In this document: positions 24,133 to 36,191 of the stretch, piece after piece
Layout: each line of letters opens with the position of its first letter
Position numbering within the stretch: the first letter of the stretch is position 1
Origin: Fomes fomentarius
Taxonomy: Eukaryota > Basidiomycota > Agaricomycetes > Polyporales > Polyporaceae
NCBI GenBank assembly: GCA_022606135.1
Contig: JABYQN010000005.1
Location: 1,240,001-1,304,000 of the forward strand
DNA length: 64,000 nucleotides
Direction of reading: 5' to 3'
Notes under the pieces: model-generated
Told to the model about the DNA's origin: nothing
The model's input: the letters and a program-made list of their open reading frames with translations, nothing else
Database searches by the model: none
Position numbers and translations under genes: made by a program

Positions 24133-26563
24133 ATGGGTGTTATTGCACTCATTGCGGCAGGCGCTGTCCTGTCCTTCCTATGGTGGCTCTTCAGTGGTTA
24201 CTTCGTCTCCTCTGCGCTCGATAACATCCCTGGTCCGCCGTCGGAATCCATGTTGGGAGGTGCGTGCATCCTAGACAACACTGGGGAACATTTCAACATG
24301 TTCTGACTACCGCCGGTAGGAAATATGCTGAGATTGCTCAGCGACGATCATTGGAGTTTCGTCCGCTATATCACCGAGACGTACGGCCCTGTCACCAAAG
24401 TTCACAGTTTCCTCGGGGTACGCGCTGCATGCTACCTACTACACGCTCAACACTGATACTCGCTCTTTGTCACTGCCGGGATCCATCAATGTAAGGCAAA
24501 GTGGCTGCATGTGTACGACACGAAAGCACTGCATAGTATCTTCGTGAAGGATCAGGACTCGTACTATAGGGGCGCGCAACAGCATGGGTACGTTTGTCTG
24601 GTAATCATCCAGAGACCTCGACGTTCTCACCCGCATCATATCAGAGGGTCAAAGCTTTTGCTCGGGCCTGGGTTGCTCACGACGTACGGCCCTCATCACA
24701 AGAAGCAGCGCAAGATGCTGAACCCGGTGTTCTCGGTCGCGCATATGCGTAATCTGACGCCATTGTTCTACGACATCACCGGCAAGGTCAGTCACTGTTT
24801 GTGGGGACACTGTCTCGGTGCGCCGTCCAAAGTTGACCCACGCTATATCATGTAGCTCCGGACTGCCATCGCGACGCGGGTTACAGACGGACCGAAAGAG
24901 CTAGACGTCCTCGGCTGGATGGGGCGCACTGCCCTCGAACTCGTCGGACAGGGCGGGCTCGGCCACTCTTTTGACCCCCTTGTTGCGGAATGTCGCGATG
25001 AGTATACCGAAGCTGTGAAGGCCTTAGTGTGAGTCCTCCAAGATTCGCACCGGGACCTCGTTGTCTAAATTATGGTGCACAGCCCTGCGTTCAGCGCGGT
25101 TCAGCCTGCGCGGGTCATCTTCCCCTACCTGGAATACCTTGGGCCTGCCTCGTTCCGCCGAATGCTCCTCGACCTCGTTCCGATCCAGAAGGTCCAGCAT
25201 GTGAAACGGATGATCGATATCGTGCATGAGCGGTCGAAGGAGATTTTCCAGGCCAAGAGGACTGCGATTGAACGAGGAGACGAGGAGATCCTGCATATGG
25301 TTGGGGAAGGCAAGGACGTCATGAGCATCCTTCGTACGTGCATACTTCCCGTCTAGTACATTATAATGATGGCCAATGGCCCATCCTCACCCGCAGTGAA
25401 AGCGAACACGGTGGCAGAGGAGGAGGACAAGCTGCCGGACGACGAACTACTTGCTCAGATGGCGTGAGTGGTACCTTCGAGTCGGGGCATCATGTTTGCT
25501 CTCTCGCCACTTTCCGTGACCTGACGCGAAAACGTGACGTGACACAGGTCTTTCATCCTCGCCGGAGTCGACACCACGTCAAACTCGTTATCTCGTATCC
25601 TCCATCTGTTGTCTGAACATCAGGATGTCCAGGAGACACTCCGAAAAGAGCTCCGGGAAGCACGGGAGCACTATGGCGAGGTCATTCCGTACGACGAATT
25701 GTCTGCGCTTCCTTACATGGATGCTATCTGCCGCGAAACGCTGCGCGTGTAAGTCTGCACCCACATCTGCTGACGCGGGACATATCATAAGTGATTAATT
25801 GCACTATTCATAGGTACGCTCCTGTCAACATCGTGAACAGACAGTGAGTTATTTCTCTCGACATTCGTCCGCACTGTGCACGAGTGGTGTTCATGCTCAT
25901 GCTCATGCTCTCTCCCAGGGCAATGCACGACACGATACTTCCGCTCTCTGAGCCGATCCGTGGTGTCGACGGTAGAATCATGTCGGAAATCCCGATTCCG
26001 AAGGGAACATTCTTTTTATGCAACCTCCGCGCAGCCAACACGAACAAGGCGCTCTGGGGCGAGGACGCGGAAGAATGGAAGCCGGAACGATGGCTGAAGC
26101 CATTGCCGCGTGCAGTCGAGGAAGCAAAGATCCCTGGGATCTATGCGAATTTGTAAGTGATCTTGATTACGGTATGGTCTCTAAGTAATCGCGAGGGCTC
26201 AACGAGGCATAGGATGACCTTCATCAGTGGCGGCCATTCATGCATGTGCGTTTGTTTTCCGTGACACCGCTCTGTGAGTCGTGCGCGAATGGCACTCTGA
26301 CACCAACTGGCAACCCTTCAGCGGCTTCAAGTTCTCGCAACTCGAGATGAGTAAGTCACACTTCCTATATTTCTGGCGTGCGTTCCTGCTGATATGCTGG
26401 TCGTGCCCATGTGGCAGAGGTTGTGCTCTCCACGCTTGTTTCGTCTTTCAAGTTCGAGCTATCGACCACCCCGATCCACTGGAAATTCGCCGGGATTGTG
26501 TTCCCATCTACCAGCAAGGACAGCAGGAGGCCGGAGATGTATCTCAAGGTCTCTCTTGCGTGA
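24133..26563 (+). CDS. cytochrome P450 monooxygenase
   Basis: Thirteen exons: 24133-24259, 24320-24417, 24496-24587, 24645-24786, 24856-25028, 25083-25333, 25397-25463, 25548-25748, 25814-25843, 25919-26152, 26213-26245, 26322-26350, 26418-26563; phases agree throughout, 540 residues. An N-terminal membrane helix is followed by a Pro-rich hinge (IPGPP). The I-helix motif is AGVDTTS, the K-helix ExxR is ETLR, the PERW motif is present, and the heme loop is FISGGHSCIGF, spread over two exons, with Cys as the heme ligand. The usual Arg/Lys before that Cys is His-Ser here. Family cannot be fixed by eye. Such class II P450s sit in the ER and take electrons from P450 reductase; substrate unknown. 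No biosynthetic cluster partners are adjacent. Confidence 0.92.
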
Positions 26564-27461
26564 TGTTCCGTGAGATATATGGAAATCAAGGACAGCACGA
26601 GCTTGCTACTACGAGTCTTCTGCTAGAGTATGAACTCCCACACCTTTGGCCGTATACTTATGCGGTTACTCCTTGTACTAGCACCCGATTCAACCATCTA
26701 ACCATCTCCATTTGTTCGCTCATGCCGACGGCATTGAGCTCGCATAATGATGTTTGAAGGGAGCACAGACCTGTTTGAAGGGAGCACAGACCTGTTTGAA
26801 GGGAGCACAGACCTGTTTGCAGCCGCGCCTTTAGCGTGACGATATATGGCTACCAACAGATACTTAGGTTCATACTACCTTGTCGGCTTGTCTCAGCTCG
26901 ACGACCACTACGTGTGTCGATGAACTAGTACATACTCCCTGCTCCACATCGCGTCGCTGATTTCGGTACATTAGTAGGAGCGCCATGTGGGCTGGTGAGT
27001 TATAATCATATAGGATGGTGTAGTGGTATACCTACGCCCTTACTGGGGGATAACATCATCATACGGGGGTATGTAGAGTAAGAGCTGTGAGCTGTTCAAC
27101 CTTGGTACCAAGAGATACTAGATGCTGATACGGGGAGCGACAAACAGAAACAGGACGAAAACAGACGAGGACATCGAATGAACGAACGCACATAAGTACA
27201 ACGCGGCGATTAAGATTGATGGGACCGAGAACGAAAGTGGTAGCAATGCTCTGTGTGTGCTATGCATGGGACGAAAGGGATGGAGAACAGAAAATGCGGT
27301 TTGGCTACAGTTGTGTTTGGATTCTGCTGCATTGGGCAATTAACGCAAGACGAAAGACAGACGAAGACGATGTATGTAGGTATGTAGACGACGAAAGTTC
27401 AGTGACGGCGAGACGGATAAATGAGAATGTAGAGCGTAGAAGACGAGACAGCCAAAGTTCT
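26564..27461. other. convergent 3' region of P450 and CLIP-170-like gene
   Basis: Apart from the tandem repeat this holds no supported gene. It contains the 3' ends of two convergent genes. A tRNA-like box near 27010 was examined and rejected. Confidence 0.5.
26751..26819. repeat. 21-bp tandem repeat, 3 full copies plus a partial
   Basis: Unit TGTTTGAAGGGAGCACAGACC repeated exactly three times from 26751 to 26813, followed by the first six bases of a fourth copy. It lies about 190 bp downstream of the P450 stop codon, in non-coding DNA. Identical copies suggest recent slippage. Confidence 0.9.
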
Positions 27462-30400
27462 TCAGAACACATCGAGGGAATGTGGGCAGTTCGCGGCTGT
27501 GTGTCCGCGCTCCTCACAATCTTCGCAGATGAACTCAGAGCCATCATGGCGACTCGACGCGCTGCTGATCGAGTTGGCGCTCGGGGACCCTCCTTGAGTA
27601 GATCGCAAGTAAAGATGTCGTGCCCTGGCCGTTCGCAAATCTCGCAGACCTCTTCCCCGCTCTGGCCAAGTGTGGAGGAGAGCGTAGAGGACGCACGTGA
27701 CGCGCGCGAAGAAGGGCGCCGCATGGGATCTTCAGGAAGGTCTGTCTTGGATGACTTCTTCTGGCTCCGGGCAAGCTTCTCTTTGAGCCGCTCGATCTCG
27801 CGCTCCAACTCGTCTTCCCGGTAGATCTACTCGCAGGATCAGTACAACTCACAGGCACGAGCATGAAGGACATATACCTTCGACTCAATGAGGGACTCGA
27901 GCTCGCCGATCTCCTTGTTTAGCTGTAGCAGAAGGTTACTAAGGGAAGTACGAAGAATCCGAGAGCGATACGTACATCGTGCGCTTGGCGTGCGCTCTTC
28001 ATCTCCAGGTCAGCGACTTTCTTGCGAAGCTGCTCCACCTCAGTCTGCATAGGCGGAACAAGGTCAGATACTATGCATAAACTGTCGAGGGCTCCTACGC
28101 ACCTCATACTTAGCCTTGAGGTCCTTGTAGCTGCGCTGGAGCGCCTGCACGTCGTCCAATGAAGGCGACGGTGGGTTCTCGCCCGCGAGTATGGACTCCT
28201 CCCGAGCAAGGCTCCTCTCAACGTCTTCTTCGAGGATCTTGAGATCCTGCGAGACAAGTCTGTCAGTTAGCTGCCCCCACATACCCCGTCCGTATATGAA
28301 ACATACCTCGCGGAGTTGTTCGGTCTCCGAGAGCAAGAGCTTGTTCTCCGCCTCAAGGACCTTGCACCGCTGTGCGGACGCAGCGTTCTCCTTCTGCAGC
28401 TCTTGGACGATGTGCCTTTGATCGGACGTCACGTCAGATCAACTTCATGTAACATTATACATGCACTCACTTGAGGCCGGTGATCTCATCACGCGCCGCA
28501 GACATGTCGTGCTTGGACGGAGAGGATGGCGTCTTGTACTCGTGTCCGTTGACAGAGCCCTCGCGGTTGAGCTTCTTGCGGACGATGTCAAGCTCTGCGC
28601 TACGCTCGTTCGCAAGGGCGCGCAGCTCCTCCACGATTGCACGCTCGTCTGCAAGCTCGGCTTGAGTGCGCTTGAGCGATTGTTGTAGCTGATAGACAAG
28701 CAAGAAGACAGGCAGAAAAAGATCAGCGTGATGCGAAACTGAGAAGAGGTCACAGCTTACAGTCTCCTTGTCTTCCTGCAACGAGTGCAGTTCGTCTTCG
28801 AGAGCATGTGCCTTGCCATCAGCAGAAGACTGAGCCTTGGACTGTGCGAGCTGCTGCTTGAGCTCCGCAATCTCTTCCTGGAGTCGAGCGTTCGCCCGCG
28901 GGACAAGCTCGTTGATCTTGTCTGCGGAGTTTGCCGCAGCGGCCGCGGCGAGGCCCTCAAGATCCTACATCCACCAACTTCGTTAGAAAACCACGCCCAA
29001 ACAACAGCATAAAATCACTCGACTCACCGCAATCTCGTTCCTCAGCGTCTCAATCTCCGCCCTCGCATTCTCCAACGCAACCGTGTTCTCCCTAAATGCC
29101 TCCTCGAGCTCTTCCACCCTCAGCCTCGCCTTCTCCTCCGCCTTGCGGACGCGCTCCAACTCCTGCCGGCCCTCGGCGAGCTCCTTCTTGACCGCCTCCT
29201 CACGCTCCTTGTACCGCCTGATGCGCTCGTGCGCCGCTGTCGTGTCCTTCTCCGCCGTCGCCTGCACGTCCTCCAGCCGGTCCTCGAGGTTCGCGACTTT
29301 GTCCTGCAGGTGCTGCACCTGCTCACGCAGCGCCTCGTTGTCGATCTCCGCGGCGGACACGGCCTGCCGCGCACGCGTGCCAGGAGACTCGGGGCGCTCC
29401 TTGACGCGCAGCTTCTCCTCGAGCTCGACGATCTTGTCTTCGAGGTCGTATCGCCTGGTGTCTGCCGCACTGAGACGTTCTTCGTATAAAGCAATGGTTT
29501 CCTAGCATCGCCACCCCCAAGTCAACAACCGCACAACCCGAACACGAGCGAGCAAAAAGACCCACCTGGCCCGCGCGCCGGAGCTCGTCCACTTGTGCCT
29601 CCAACTCCCTCCGCTCCGTCTCGAGCTCGTCTGACATCCGATGCACACGCGCCTCCAGCAGCGTGATCTCCGCGTTCTTCGCGCTGATCAAGCTCGCGTT
29701 TTCAGTCTGCTCGCCTTCCCGCGCCTCCACCGCCGCTTTCAGCTGCACAACGAGCGTCTCCTTGTCATCGAGCTTGCTCTGCACGTCGCGCAACCTCGCC
29801 TCGCCGTCACTCTTCGCCTTTTCGAGCTCGCGTGCGGCCTCGTCCGCCGCGCGCTGGTAGGTCTCTATCTGTGTGTCGCGCTCGCTAAGCACGCGTTCGG
29901 ACGATCTCGACGCGGACTCAAGCTCTGTCACACGCGCAGTCGCTTTATCCCGCTCGCTGACGAGCGTCTCAATGCGCGACGACGCCTCGCGCTCCGCGCC
30001 GTCCGCCCGCGCCCGCACCCGACTGTTCTCGTCCTCCGCGGCGTCGAGACGTGCCTGCAGGCGCTCGATCTGGCCCGTGAGCTCGAGGACCTGCGCCGAA
30101 TCGAGCGCGGATAGTGCCGATACACGGGAGTCCGGGCGTGGGCTGGGAGGGGTTTTGCTAGACATGAGGCCCGTGATACGGTCCTGGATTGCTTTCGCGT
30201 TCGCCTCGAGGTCAGACATGGACGAGACCGGGGGATCGACGGGTGTTTGTGGGCCGTTGAGCGAGACGGAGCGGCTGGAGAGTGTCGTGTATGAGGGAGA
30301 GGGAGGAGGGGGCATTGCGATCGCGCTGGGTAGCCTGGCGCGGGGAGTGTTGCTGAAGGATGGGCGGGATTTGTTGGGAGTGGTCGCCGTCGGCATGCCC

Positions 30401-31839
30401 ATACCGATACCTGTTGGCCTCACAGAGCCTAACGCTTTCGGCGTACTGAAAGGTGACCCAGGAGCATTACGGGTCGGCGAAGAGAGTTGTCGGGATGGTT
30501 GTATAGGGGAGCCGAATCCGGTAGACCTTGTGGGACTTACAGATCCTGCCCCTCGAGCAGGGCTGCCGGGTGTCCCAGAGAGCTGCTTCGCGGTCATACC
30601 GACATACTTTGCAGCTCGGGAACCGGGTGTGATGTTCGTAGGAGCATTTGCTTTCCTTCCGGGCGTGACAAGGGTTCGCGTAGTAGCTGAGGGCCGTGGG
30701 CGTGCAGCTGGTGTTTGATAATTGGGCGTCTTGCGCCCTGAAGATGCAGAGGGGGTTACCCGACCATTGCTTATGGACGGTGTTACCCTTCCGTTGGATA
30801 TCGAAGGTGTTTTTCGGCCGTTGCCAAGTGATGAGAGAGTGGAGGGGGTAATTCTGCCAGAAGCTGAGAAAGAAGGGGTCATTCGGCCACTGCGTACAGA
30901 TGCAACGGACGATGGTCGTGATATAGATAATCCAGTCGTCGGGGCTGATAGTTTGGTAAATGCGACAAAGACACCACAATTGGGTGGACAGGAGAAGTAT
31001 TGTTTGCTACAGAATTGGATAGTCAGTACACGATCAAAAATGACACGGCAGAACAGTGGCGCTCAGTAGAATTGAATACGATTACGGTCGAGACGAAAGA
31101 GAAGATACGCAGAACGTTTGGGAAGGTTGCTTTCGGCAGACATTGTTTTGGATTACCTCCAAATCTTACCTACACTCACATGCCATTACAGCATCAAAGG
31201 GCAGCACAACTATACGAACTAACCCGCAACAGAAGGGCAGTATAGGACTCACCCAGCAACAGTCCCATTATTCTTGCCCTTGCCGGCAAAGCCGCCACCG
31301 AGTGCGACACCAGCCCACATGCCAGGCTTCCCGTCAATCTCTCCGAGATAGCGAAGGGTGCCTTCGAATCCAAGAGACTCGATGCGAACTTGATCGCCGA
31401 CCTCGAACGCTCTGCCCGTTCGGCTTGCACTGCGTGCGAACACATCTGAAGTCCTACTAGGGGGACGCGCTGCACCAGCCTTGGCCGAGGGGGTGCGACC
31501 CGCACTGACTGCAGACGAAGACGACGCGGAAGAGGACGGGCGGATGCTTGCACTGAGTGATCGGGCGCCATTCTGGAAGGAAGAGGATGAGGAGGAGGGG
31601 GAGAGCTGGGTGGACGCGTAGAGATCGCTGGCGCGTGGGGCGCGGTGTTGGGAGGGGTCGTTCGCGCGGATTGCATCCTGGAATGCACGGGCCGCATATT
31701 CGTCGTCCTGGCTGGAGATAGAGGGACGTTGGCCCGAGGACGAAGTAGATCGAGGCCTGAAGCCGGGAGTAGGGATGCCAGTGCTCTTGCCTGGGGTTGG
31801 GATGCCGGAGACGCGGCCTTTACCTGGAGTGACAGACAT
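27462..31839 (-). CDS. CLIP-170-like microtubule plus-end protein (apparent frameshift near C terminus)
   Basis: Ten exons: 31839-31253, 31006-29566, 29501-29028, 28964-28761, 28688-28471, 28415-28307, 28246-28103, 28044-27976, 27922-27878, 27826-27462; about 1218 residues. An N-terminal Ser/Pro-rich basic region precedes one CAP-Gly domain (GDQVRIESLGFEGTLRYLG, then KNNGTVAG joined to KQYFSCPPNCGVFV). A long Ser/Thr/Pro linker with SISNGRVTP-type repeats and about 600 residues of coiled coil follow. The C terminus has two zinc knuckles (CEICERPGHDIFTC and CEDCEERGHTAANC) as in fungal Bik1/Tip1/CLIP-170. The second knuckle is one base out of frame: the shift lies at a 4-C run (plus-strand GGGG 27583-27586). 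Without it translation would run on to 27305. The intron inside the CAP-Gly domain (246 nt) is unusually long. Role: tracking growing microtubule ends and binding dynein/EB partners. Confidence 0.88.
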
Positions 31840-32171
31840 GGTGGGTCATGGGAGAGCGCAGACTGGCTGCTGAGTGAGAGACGGCACAGTTATTAGATAT
31901 TCTAGCAGAGGACAGCGAGAGAGCAACTAGCCCAAGCACCCCGCCTATCTCAAACTCTTCCCCTCGCCCAATCAGGCCGCACTTCTCGGGGTCTCCGCCT
32001 TCCTCTCCAGTGTCCAGGGTCTCCTTGTGTACTCCCCTGGGCGCCTCTTGCCTCTTCGTGTCGTCTGCAGCCACAGAGCATCGCTGGGTGCCTCCAACTC
32101 GACATAGCGGGTAAGCACGCCTTTAACTCCAAAACCACCGCATCTTGACAAACTTGTAGCTCACCGAGAAT
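31840..32171. promoter_or_regulatory. divergent promoter region, CLIP-170-like / bL34m
   Basis: 332 bp between two divergently transcribed start codons, so it must hold both promoters and 5' UTRs. No TATA box or known operator is evident. Inferred from gene layout only. Confidence 0.5.
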
Positions 32172-32552
32172 ATGCCGCGACTACCACCCTCGCTCGCCCG
32201 GCTCTTCTCCCGCCCACCCGTCCTCCATGCCACGGTACCGCGAGCCATGTCCGGCTCGTTTGCCTCCTCTCTGGTACCGCTCCAACCCATTCTCCCTTCA
32301 GCACAACCCACGTCCTCTCTACTGCGCGCACTGCCTTCTGTTTTGTCGCGTCTCAACCTCGCTCCGTCTCTGACACCCTCAGTCTCCCCAACACTTCTCC
32401 AAGTGCGGCACAACACCAAAGGCCAGGAGTACCAGCCCTCACAGAGGAAGCGCAAACGGAAGCACGGATTCCTGACGCGCAAACGGAGCGTGAACGGGCG
32501 CAAGATGCTCGCACGGAGGAGAGCCAAGGGCAGACTATTCATCTCGCACTGA
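32172..32552 (+). CDS. MRPL34: mitochondrial large-subunit ribosomal protein bL34m
   Basis: Single exon, 126 residues. The C-terminal 45 residues are a bL34 domain: [16 protein letters not shown], then [16 protein letters not shown] and a basic end, matching bacterial L34 closely. The preceding 80 residues are rich in Leu, Ser, Pro and Arg with few acidic residues, as in a mitochondrial targeting sequence with a linker. It would be cleaved on import and the L34 part built into the 54S subunit. The ATG at 32172 gives a complete presequence. Confidence 0.88.
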   Translation: MPRLPPSLARLFSRPPVLHATVPRAMSGSFASSLVPLQPILPSAQPTSSLLRALPSVLSRLNLAPSLTPSVSPTLLQVRHNTKGQEYQPSQRKRKRKHGFLTRKRSVNGRKMLARRRAKGRLFISH

Positions 32553-32872
32553 CATACGGTAGATCCTGGTGAGTACTAACGATCCTGCATTCACGCGCAT
32601 GACCCGCGTTGCTCATCTTCAGGCAAGGACAAGCAGTGGCATTCGAATAATCCAATAGATGTGATAGAGCCCGCTGTATAGCTATATAGCGAGAGAGCGT
32701 GTCACATGTCAATTATCCGTACTCCTGCATAATACTACAATCCGCTCGGCATAGCTGCGACGGACGATATGCAAAGACGTGAATGACAACGACCGCAGGG
32801 CTGAGCACTCATTCTTCCAAGCAATAACAGGTGGAGACTGCACGTAGAGACGGGAGCGCACACCAGCGTGTG
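32553..32872. other. convergent 3' regions, no gene seen
   Basis: Holds the 3' ends of bL34m and the CLASP-like gene, which converge. No supported coding sequence. Confidence 0.5.
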
Positions 32873-35589
32873 TTAGCTCGACCTCGAGAACAACGGCTTC
32901 ACAGGCTGAAACCCAACCTGCAGCCCACCTTCCACTCCCAAACCAAACACCCTCCCATCCCGCTCACTGTCATCCACAACCATCATGCTCTCCTCTTCCT
33001 CCTCAATCATCGGCGGGAGTGGCGACCCACCGTGCATAGAAAGAAACTCCCTCTGGATAGACGCAACGAGCGCAGAAATTGGCGTCTGCTCGACCTCCAC
33101 CCGGCGCTGAGGACGGTGCTCAGGAGTCGGGGTGTGCGGTTCGGTAATGTCGATGATAATCGGTCTGGACGCCGTGAGACCTTCACCTTGGCCTTGGGGA
33201 GGCGTGTGCGACTCGGTCTCGGAGGATGGGGATCCCGAGCGAGACGAGGGTAAGGGAATCTTGATGGGCAAGGTTGTGTCACTGTCCAGGGTGTTCACAC
33301 TGACAGCTGGGGCTGGAATGGGGACCTCTGCCTGTTCTGGCTGCGCGACCGCAAGCACAGGCGCAGCTTCCTCATATGAATCAAAGCAGATGAGCGCGGG
33401 TGGGGACGGCTCCTGCACGGCTACGGGCACAACCTTCGGGGTTTCGGGCAGCGGCACCTCCGCTGGGGAGACTTTCTCCGCAACCTGTTCGTCAGGCACT
33501 TCCGGCGACAGACGAGCTTTGCGCGTAGCCTTCTCCGCATTCTGCCTTGCAGTCCTCGCGCCCGCAGCCTCAGACCTGGAGTGCACGCGGTTGGTCTTGT
33601 CCCGCATGGTAACCGTCGAGGCAGGACGCGTCCCCGCCGCGGACGGTACGGGGGGCTTCGAAATCGTCCTCGTACGCGTTCGCTCTCGCGGCTTCTCCTC
33701 GTCCTTCGTCTCGACGTCTTTCGGTCGGGTCTTCTCCTTGTCCCGCACCTCGAGGTGAATCCTCTCTTTGGCGCGTCTTTCCTCTCTCTCCTTCGTCCTC
33801 TCCTTAACCTTCTTCTCCTTCTCCTTCTCTTGCACCTTCTCAGCAGCACGCGCCCTCGAGCTCGCGGTAGCCTGCGACACCACCGCAGCCGCTGAAGTCG
33901 TCCGGCTGATCCTCGTCGGTGCAACTCCAGATGTCGCAGTCGCACCCGACCTGGACGACGCACCCATAGACGACGCAAGCTTCTTGACACGGGCCGCGTC
34001 CTCCTTCAGCTGCACAGCGACCTGCAAGGGCACAGCCGGCGTCGACCTGCTCGTCGAGATAACACGAGGCCGTATAGCTCTTGACGGCCCCTTCCCCTTA
34101 TCCTCTGCATTCGAAGTGAGTACCGGTGCTGGTGCCGGTTCCGGCTCCCTGAGGACACGCCGTGCACCGCCGACGATCCGCGCCTTCGTCTCGCCAGTTC
34201 CATCGTCCGCCTCCTGCCTGAAGTTGAACAACACAGGACGGATCGGGCCCGTACGCACGGGGTTCGTCGTCGACGAAGTAGTCGCCGCTGCCAAGTCAGG
34301 GCGAATGACGCGTTGGGGACCGGACATCGGCCGTTCCGAGGGCGCGTGGATAGGGAAGTGCAGCTCTGTCGCGGACATAGGCCGTTGCGGACCCGAGTCC
34401 GCCGACCCCGTTCGCACGGGGACGTAATCTGGTGGGGGCATGTCGACCTTCAGCCGCCGTGGCTCTTCTCGTGCAACTCGCCGAGGTGCGTTGTCGTGAG
34501 CGATTACTTCAGGAGGGGGAGCGCGTAGTGGGCGTTGTGGAGGCGCCGCGTGGGAGGTGGTTTGGGACGTGGACGTAGATCGTATGTGTGTCGTCGGACG
34601 TTGTGAGGCGGCGGAAGATGAGTGGTGTGTTGAATGTGAAGCGGCCATCGAACGGGTCTCGCTTTGGGTAGAGCGGGTGGACTGCTGCGACGTTGGGCGG
34701 GATGGTGGTTGCGACTTCGGTGCAGCGGCAGCAGCATTGGTGACCTTGATGTCGAGGTACTTGCGTGTCCTCGGAGTGAGTGGGTCAGTGAAGCTGGTTC
34801 AAGCAACATCAACATCATAGCAGCGGACATTGAGAGCGATCGTACGTACCTATGTAGCCGCCCTGGCAGCAATATCTTATACGCATCGAAGATCTTCCTC
34901 CCCATCTTGCGCACATCCGCACTGGCATCAACAGCAGTAGAGCGAATCACGGCCTCAATCTCCCTTGCCCTCGCCTCCTTCTCCAAGTCCGGCGGGTTGA
35001 AGGTCTTCATACACAACATCAACGTCTCGGCAGCCGCCAGCCGGAGAGTCACCGACTTGTCCTTGATCGATTCAGCGGCATAGTGAATAATCATCGGTGC
35101 ATGAGTGTACTCAATGAAAGCAGCAATGGCCGCCTTCGCACGGGTAATAAACACTTTGTTGGCACGTGTGCAGAGCGTGAGCAGGGTCGGGAAGTAGTGA
35201 GGGATGAGGGGTTCGAACGAGCTTCCGAGCGCGGTGACAGCGGTGGTTATGAACTCGGTCGCAGTACCGGACAGGCGAGTGCGCTCAGAGTTCAGTGCAG
35301 AGCCGATGGAACGTGACGATGCGCGAAGGACGGCGACGAGCTCCGTAGGGTAGTTGTTGGCATTTCCGTTGCATAGGGCAGCGAATCGGCTGAGGGCTTT
35401 CCCTATTGAATCCCACGTCTCCTCAGTCTCAGTGACAGTCAGTGCATCCTGCACAGACGCAAGCTCGTCTTGTATGTGGGAGAGGGTATAGCACTGGGAC
35501 ATGGGCATCGTTTGTGATTGAGGATGGAGGTATTACGATTGGGTGTTAGGACTCACCTCAATGGAAGTTAAAGGTGTTTTCGCAGGCAT
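32873..35589 (-). CDS. CLASP-like TOG-domain microtubule-stabilising protein
   Basis: Three exons: 35589-35557, 35493-34850, 34769-32873; phases agree, 857 residues. The first exon encodes only 11 residues (MPAKTPLTSIE). Residues about 12-230 form one CLASP_N/TOG array of paired helices (e.g. YFPTLLTLCTRANKVFITRA, SVTLRLAAAETLMLCMKTF, ADVRKMGRKIFDAYKILLP). The remainder is basic, Ser/Thr/Pro-rich and probably disordered, with a charged Lys/Glu/Arg helix-forming block (around EKEKEKKVKERTKEREERR). Fungal CLASPs (Stu1, Cls1/Peg1) use a TOG domain and a basic Ser-rich region to bind tubulin and stabilise spindle and interphase microtubules. Only one TOG domain is visible, fewer than in Stu1, so assignment to the family is firm but orthology is not. 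Ends convergent with bL34m. Confidence 0.82.
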
Positions 35590-36191
35590 GTACTCCTCTC
35601 TCCTGTGTCTGTTGATAGATATGTGCGATATTTCCCGATGGGGTGGGGTTGTGTAGAAATCGCGTATGCAAAGATTTGACGAAGTAGACAGAGAAGCTCG
35701 CGGCTCAGGTCAAGTACTTCGGCGCTTGTGACACTTGGTTCAATATACACGGTCTCACGTGATCGCGGCGTCGCGTCTCTAGGCGCCCGTGGACAACAGT
35801 GATGAAATGTAGTATGCTCCGAGTTCAGTGTCCCCTAGGCAGACAGTATATCATCTATGAATGTGGGGAAGGACGATCATACTCAACGCAGTACACTTCA
35901 CTGCTACGGTAAGGTGCGGTGGAGGGAGCGACGGAGGGTGTGGGCTGTCTGTCCGACTGCCCATCTTCAAGTACTAGTAGGGAATGACGCACTGACGATG
36001 CAAAACGCAATTATTACTCCAAGCCTACATCCACAGATTTACGTTCAAGTTGCACTCAGATCAGCTCACATCAAGTGCAGTCCCCATGAAGGAGGATACA
36101 TGGATATCACGATCATAAACGTATAAAAGCTAGTACTAGCAATACACTATATGAATGATAAGTACAAGTTGCGATGTCCGTTGACCAAGAG
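35590..36191. other. intergenic, CLASP-like promoter and neighbour 3' end
   Basis: 602 bp; both flanking genes are on the minus strand, so it holds the CLASP-like promoter and the 3' UTR of the next gene. No supported coding sequence. Confidence 0.5.

Noticed and set aside
27005..27110. tRNA-like start with a possible A box (GGTGTAGTGG)
   Set aside because: No acceptable B box in the right distance and no cloverleaf could be drawn.
27585..27640. Intron in place of the CLIP-170 frameshift
   Set aside because: No donor/acceptor pair of realistic length restores the second zinc-knuckle frame.
29323..30720. Long plus-strand frames over the CLIP-170-like gene
   Set aside because: Shadows of the GC-rich coiled-coil coding strand; low complexity and without family match.
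33581..34427. Plus-strand frames over the CLASP-like gene
   Set aside because: Antisense shadows of a Ser/Lys/Glu-rich coding region.
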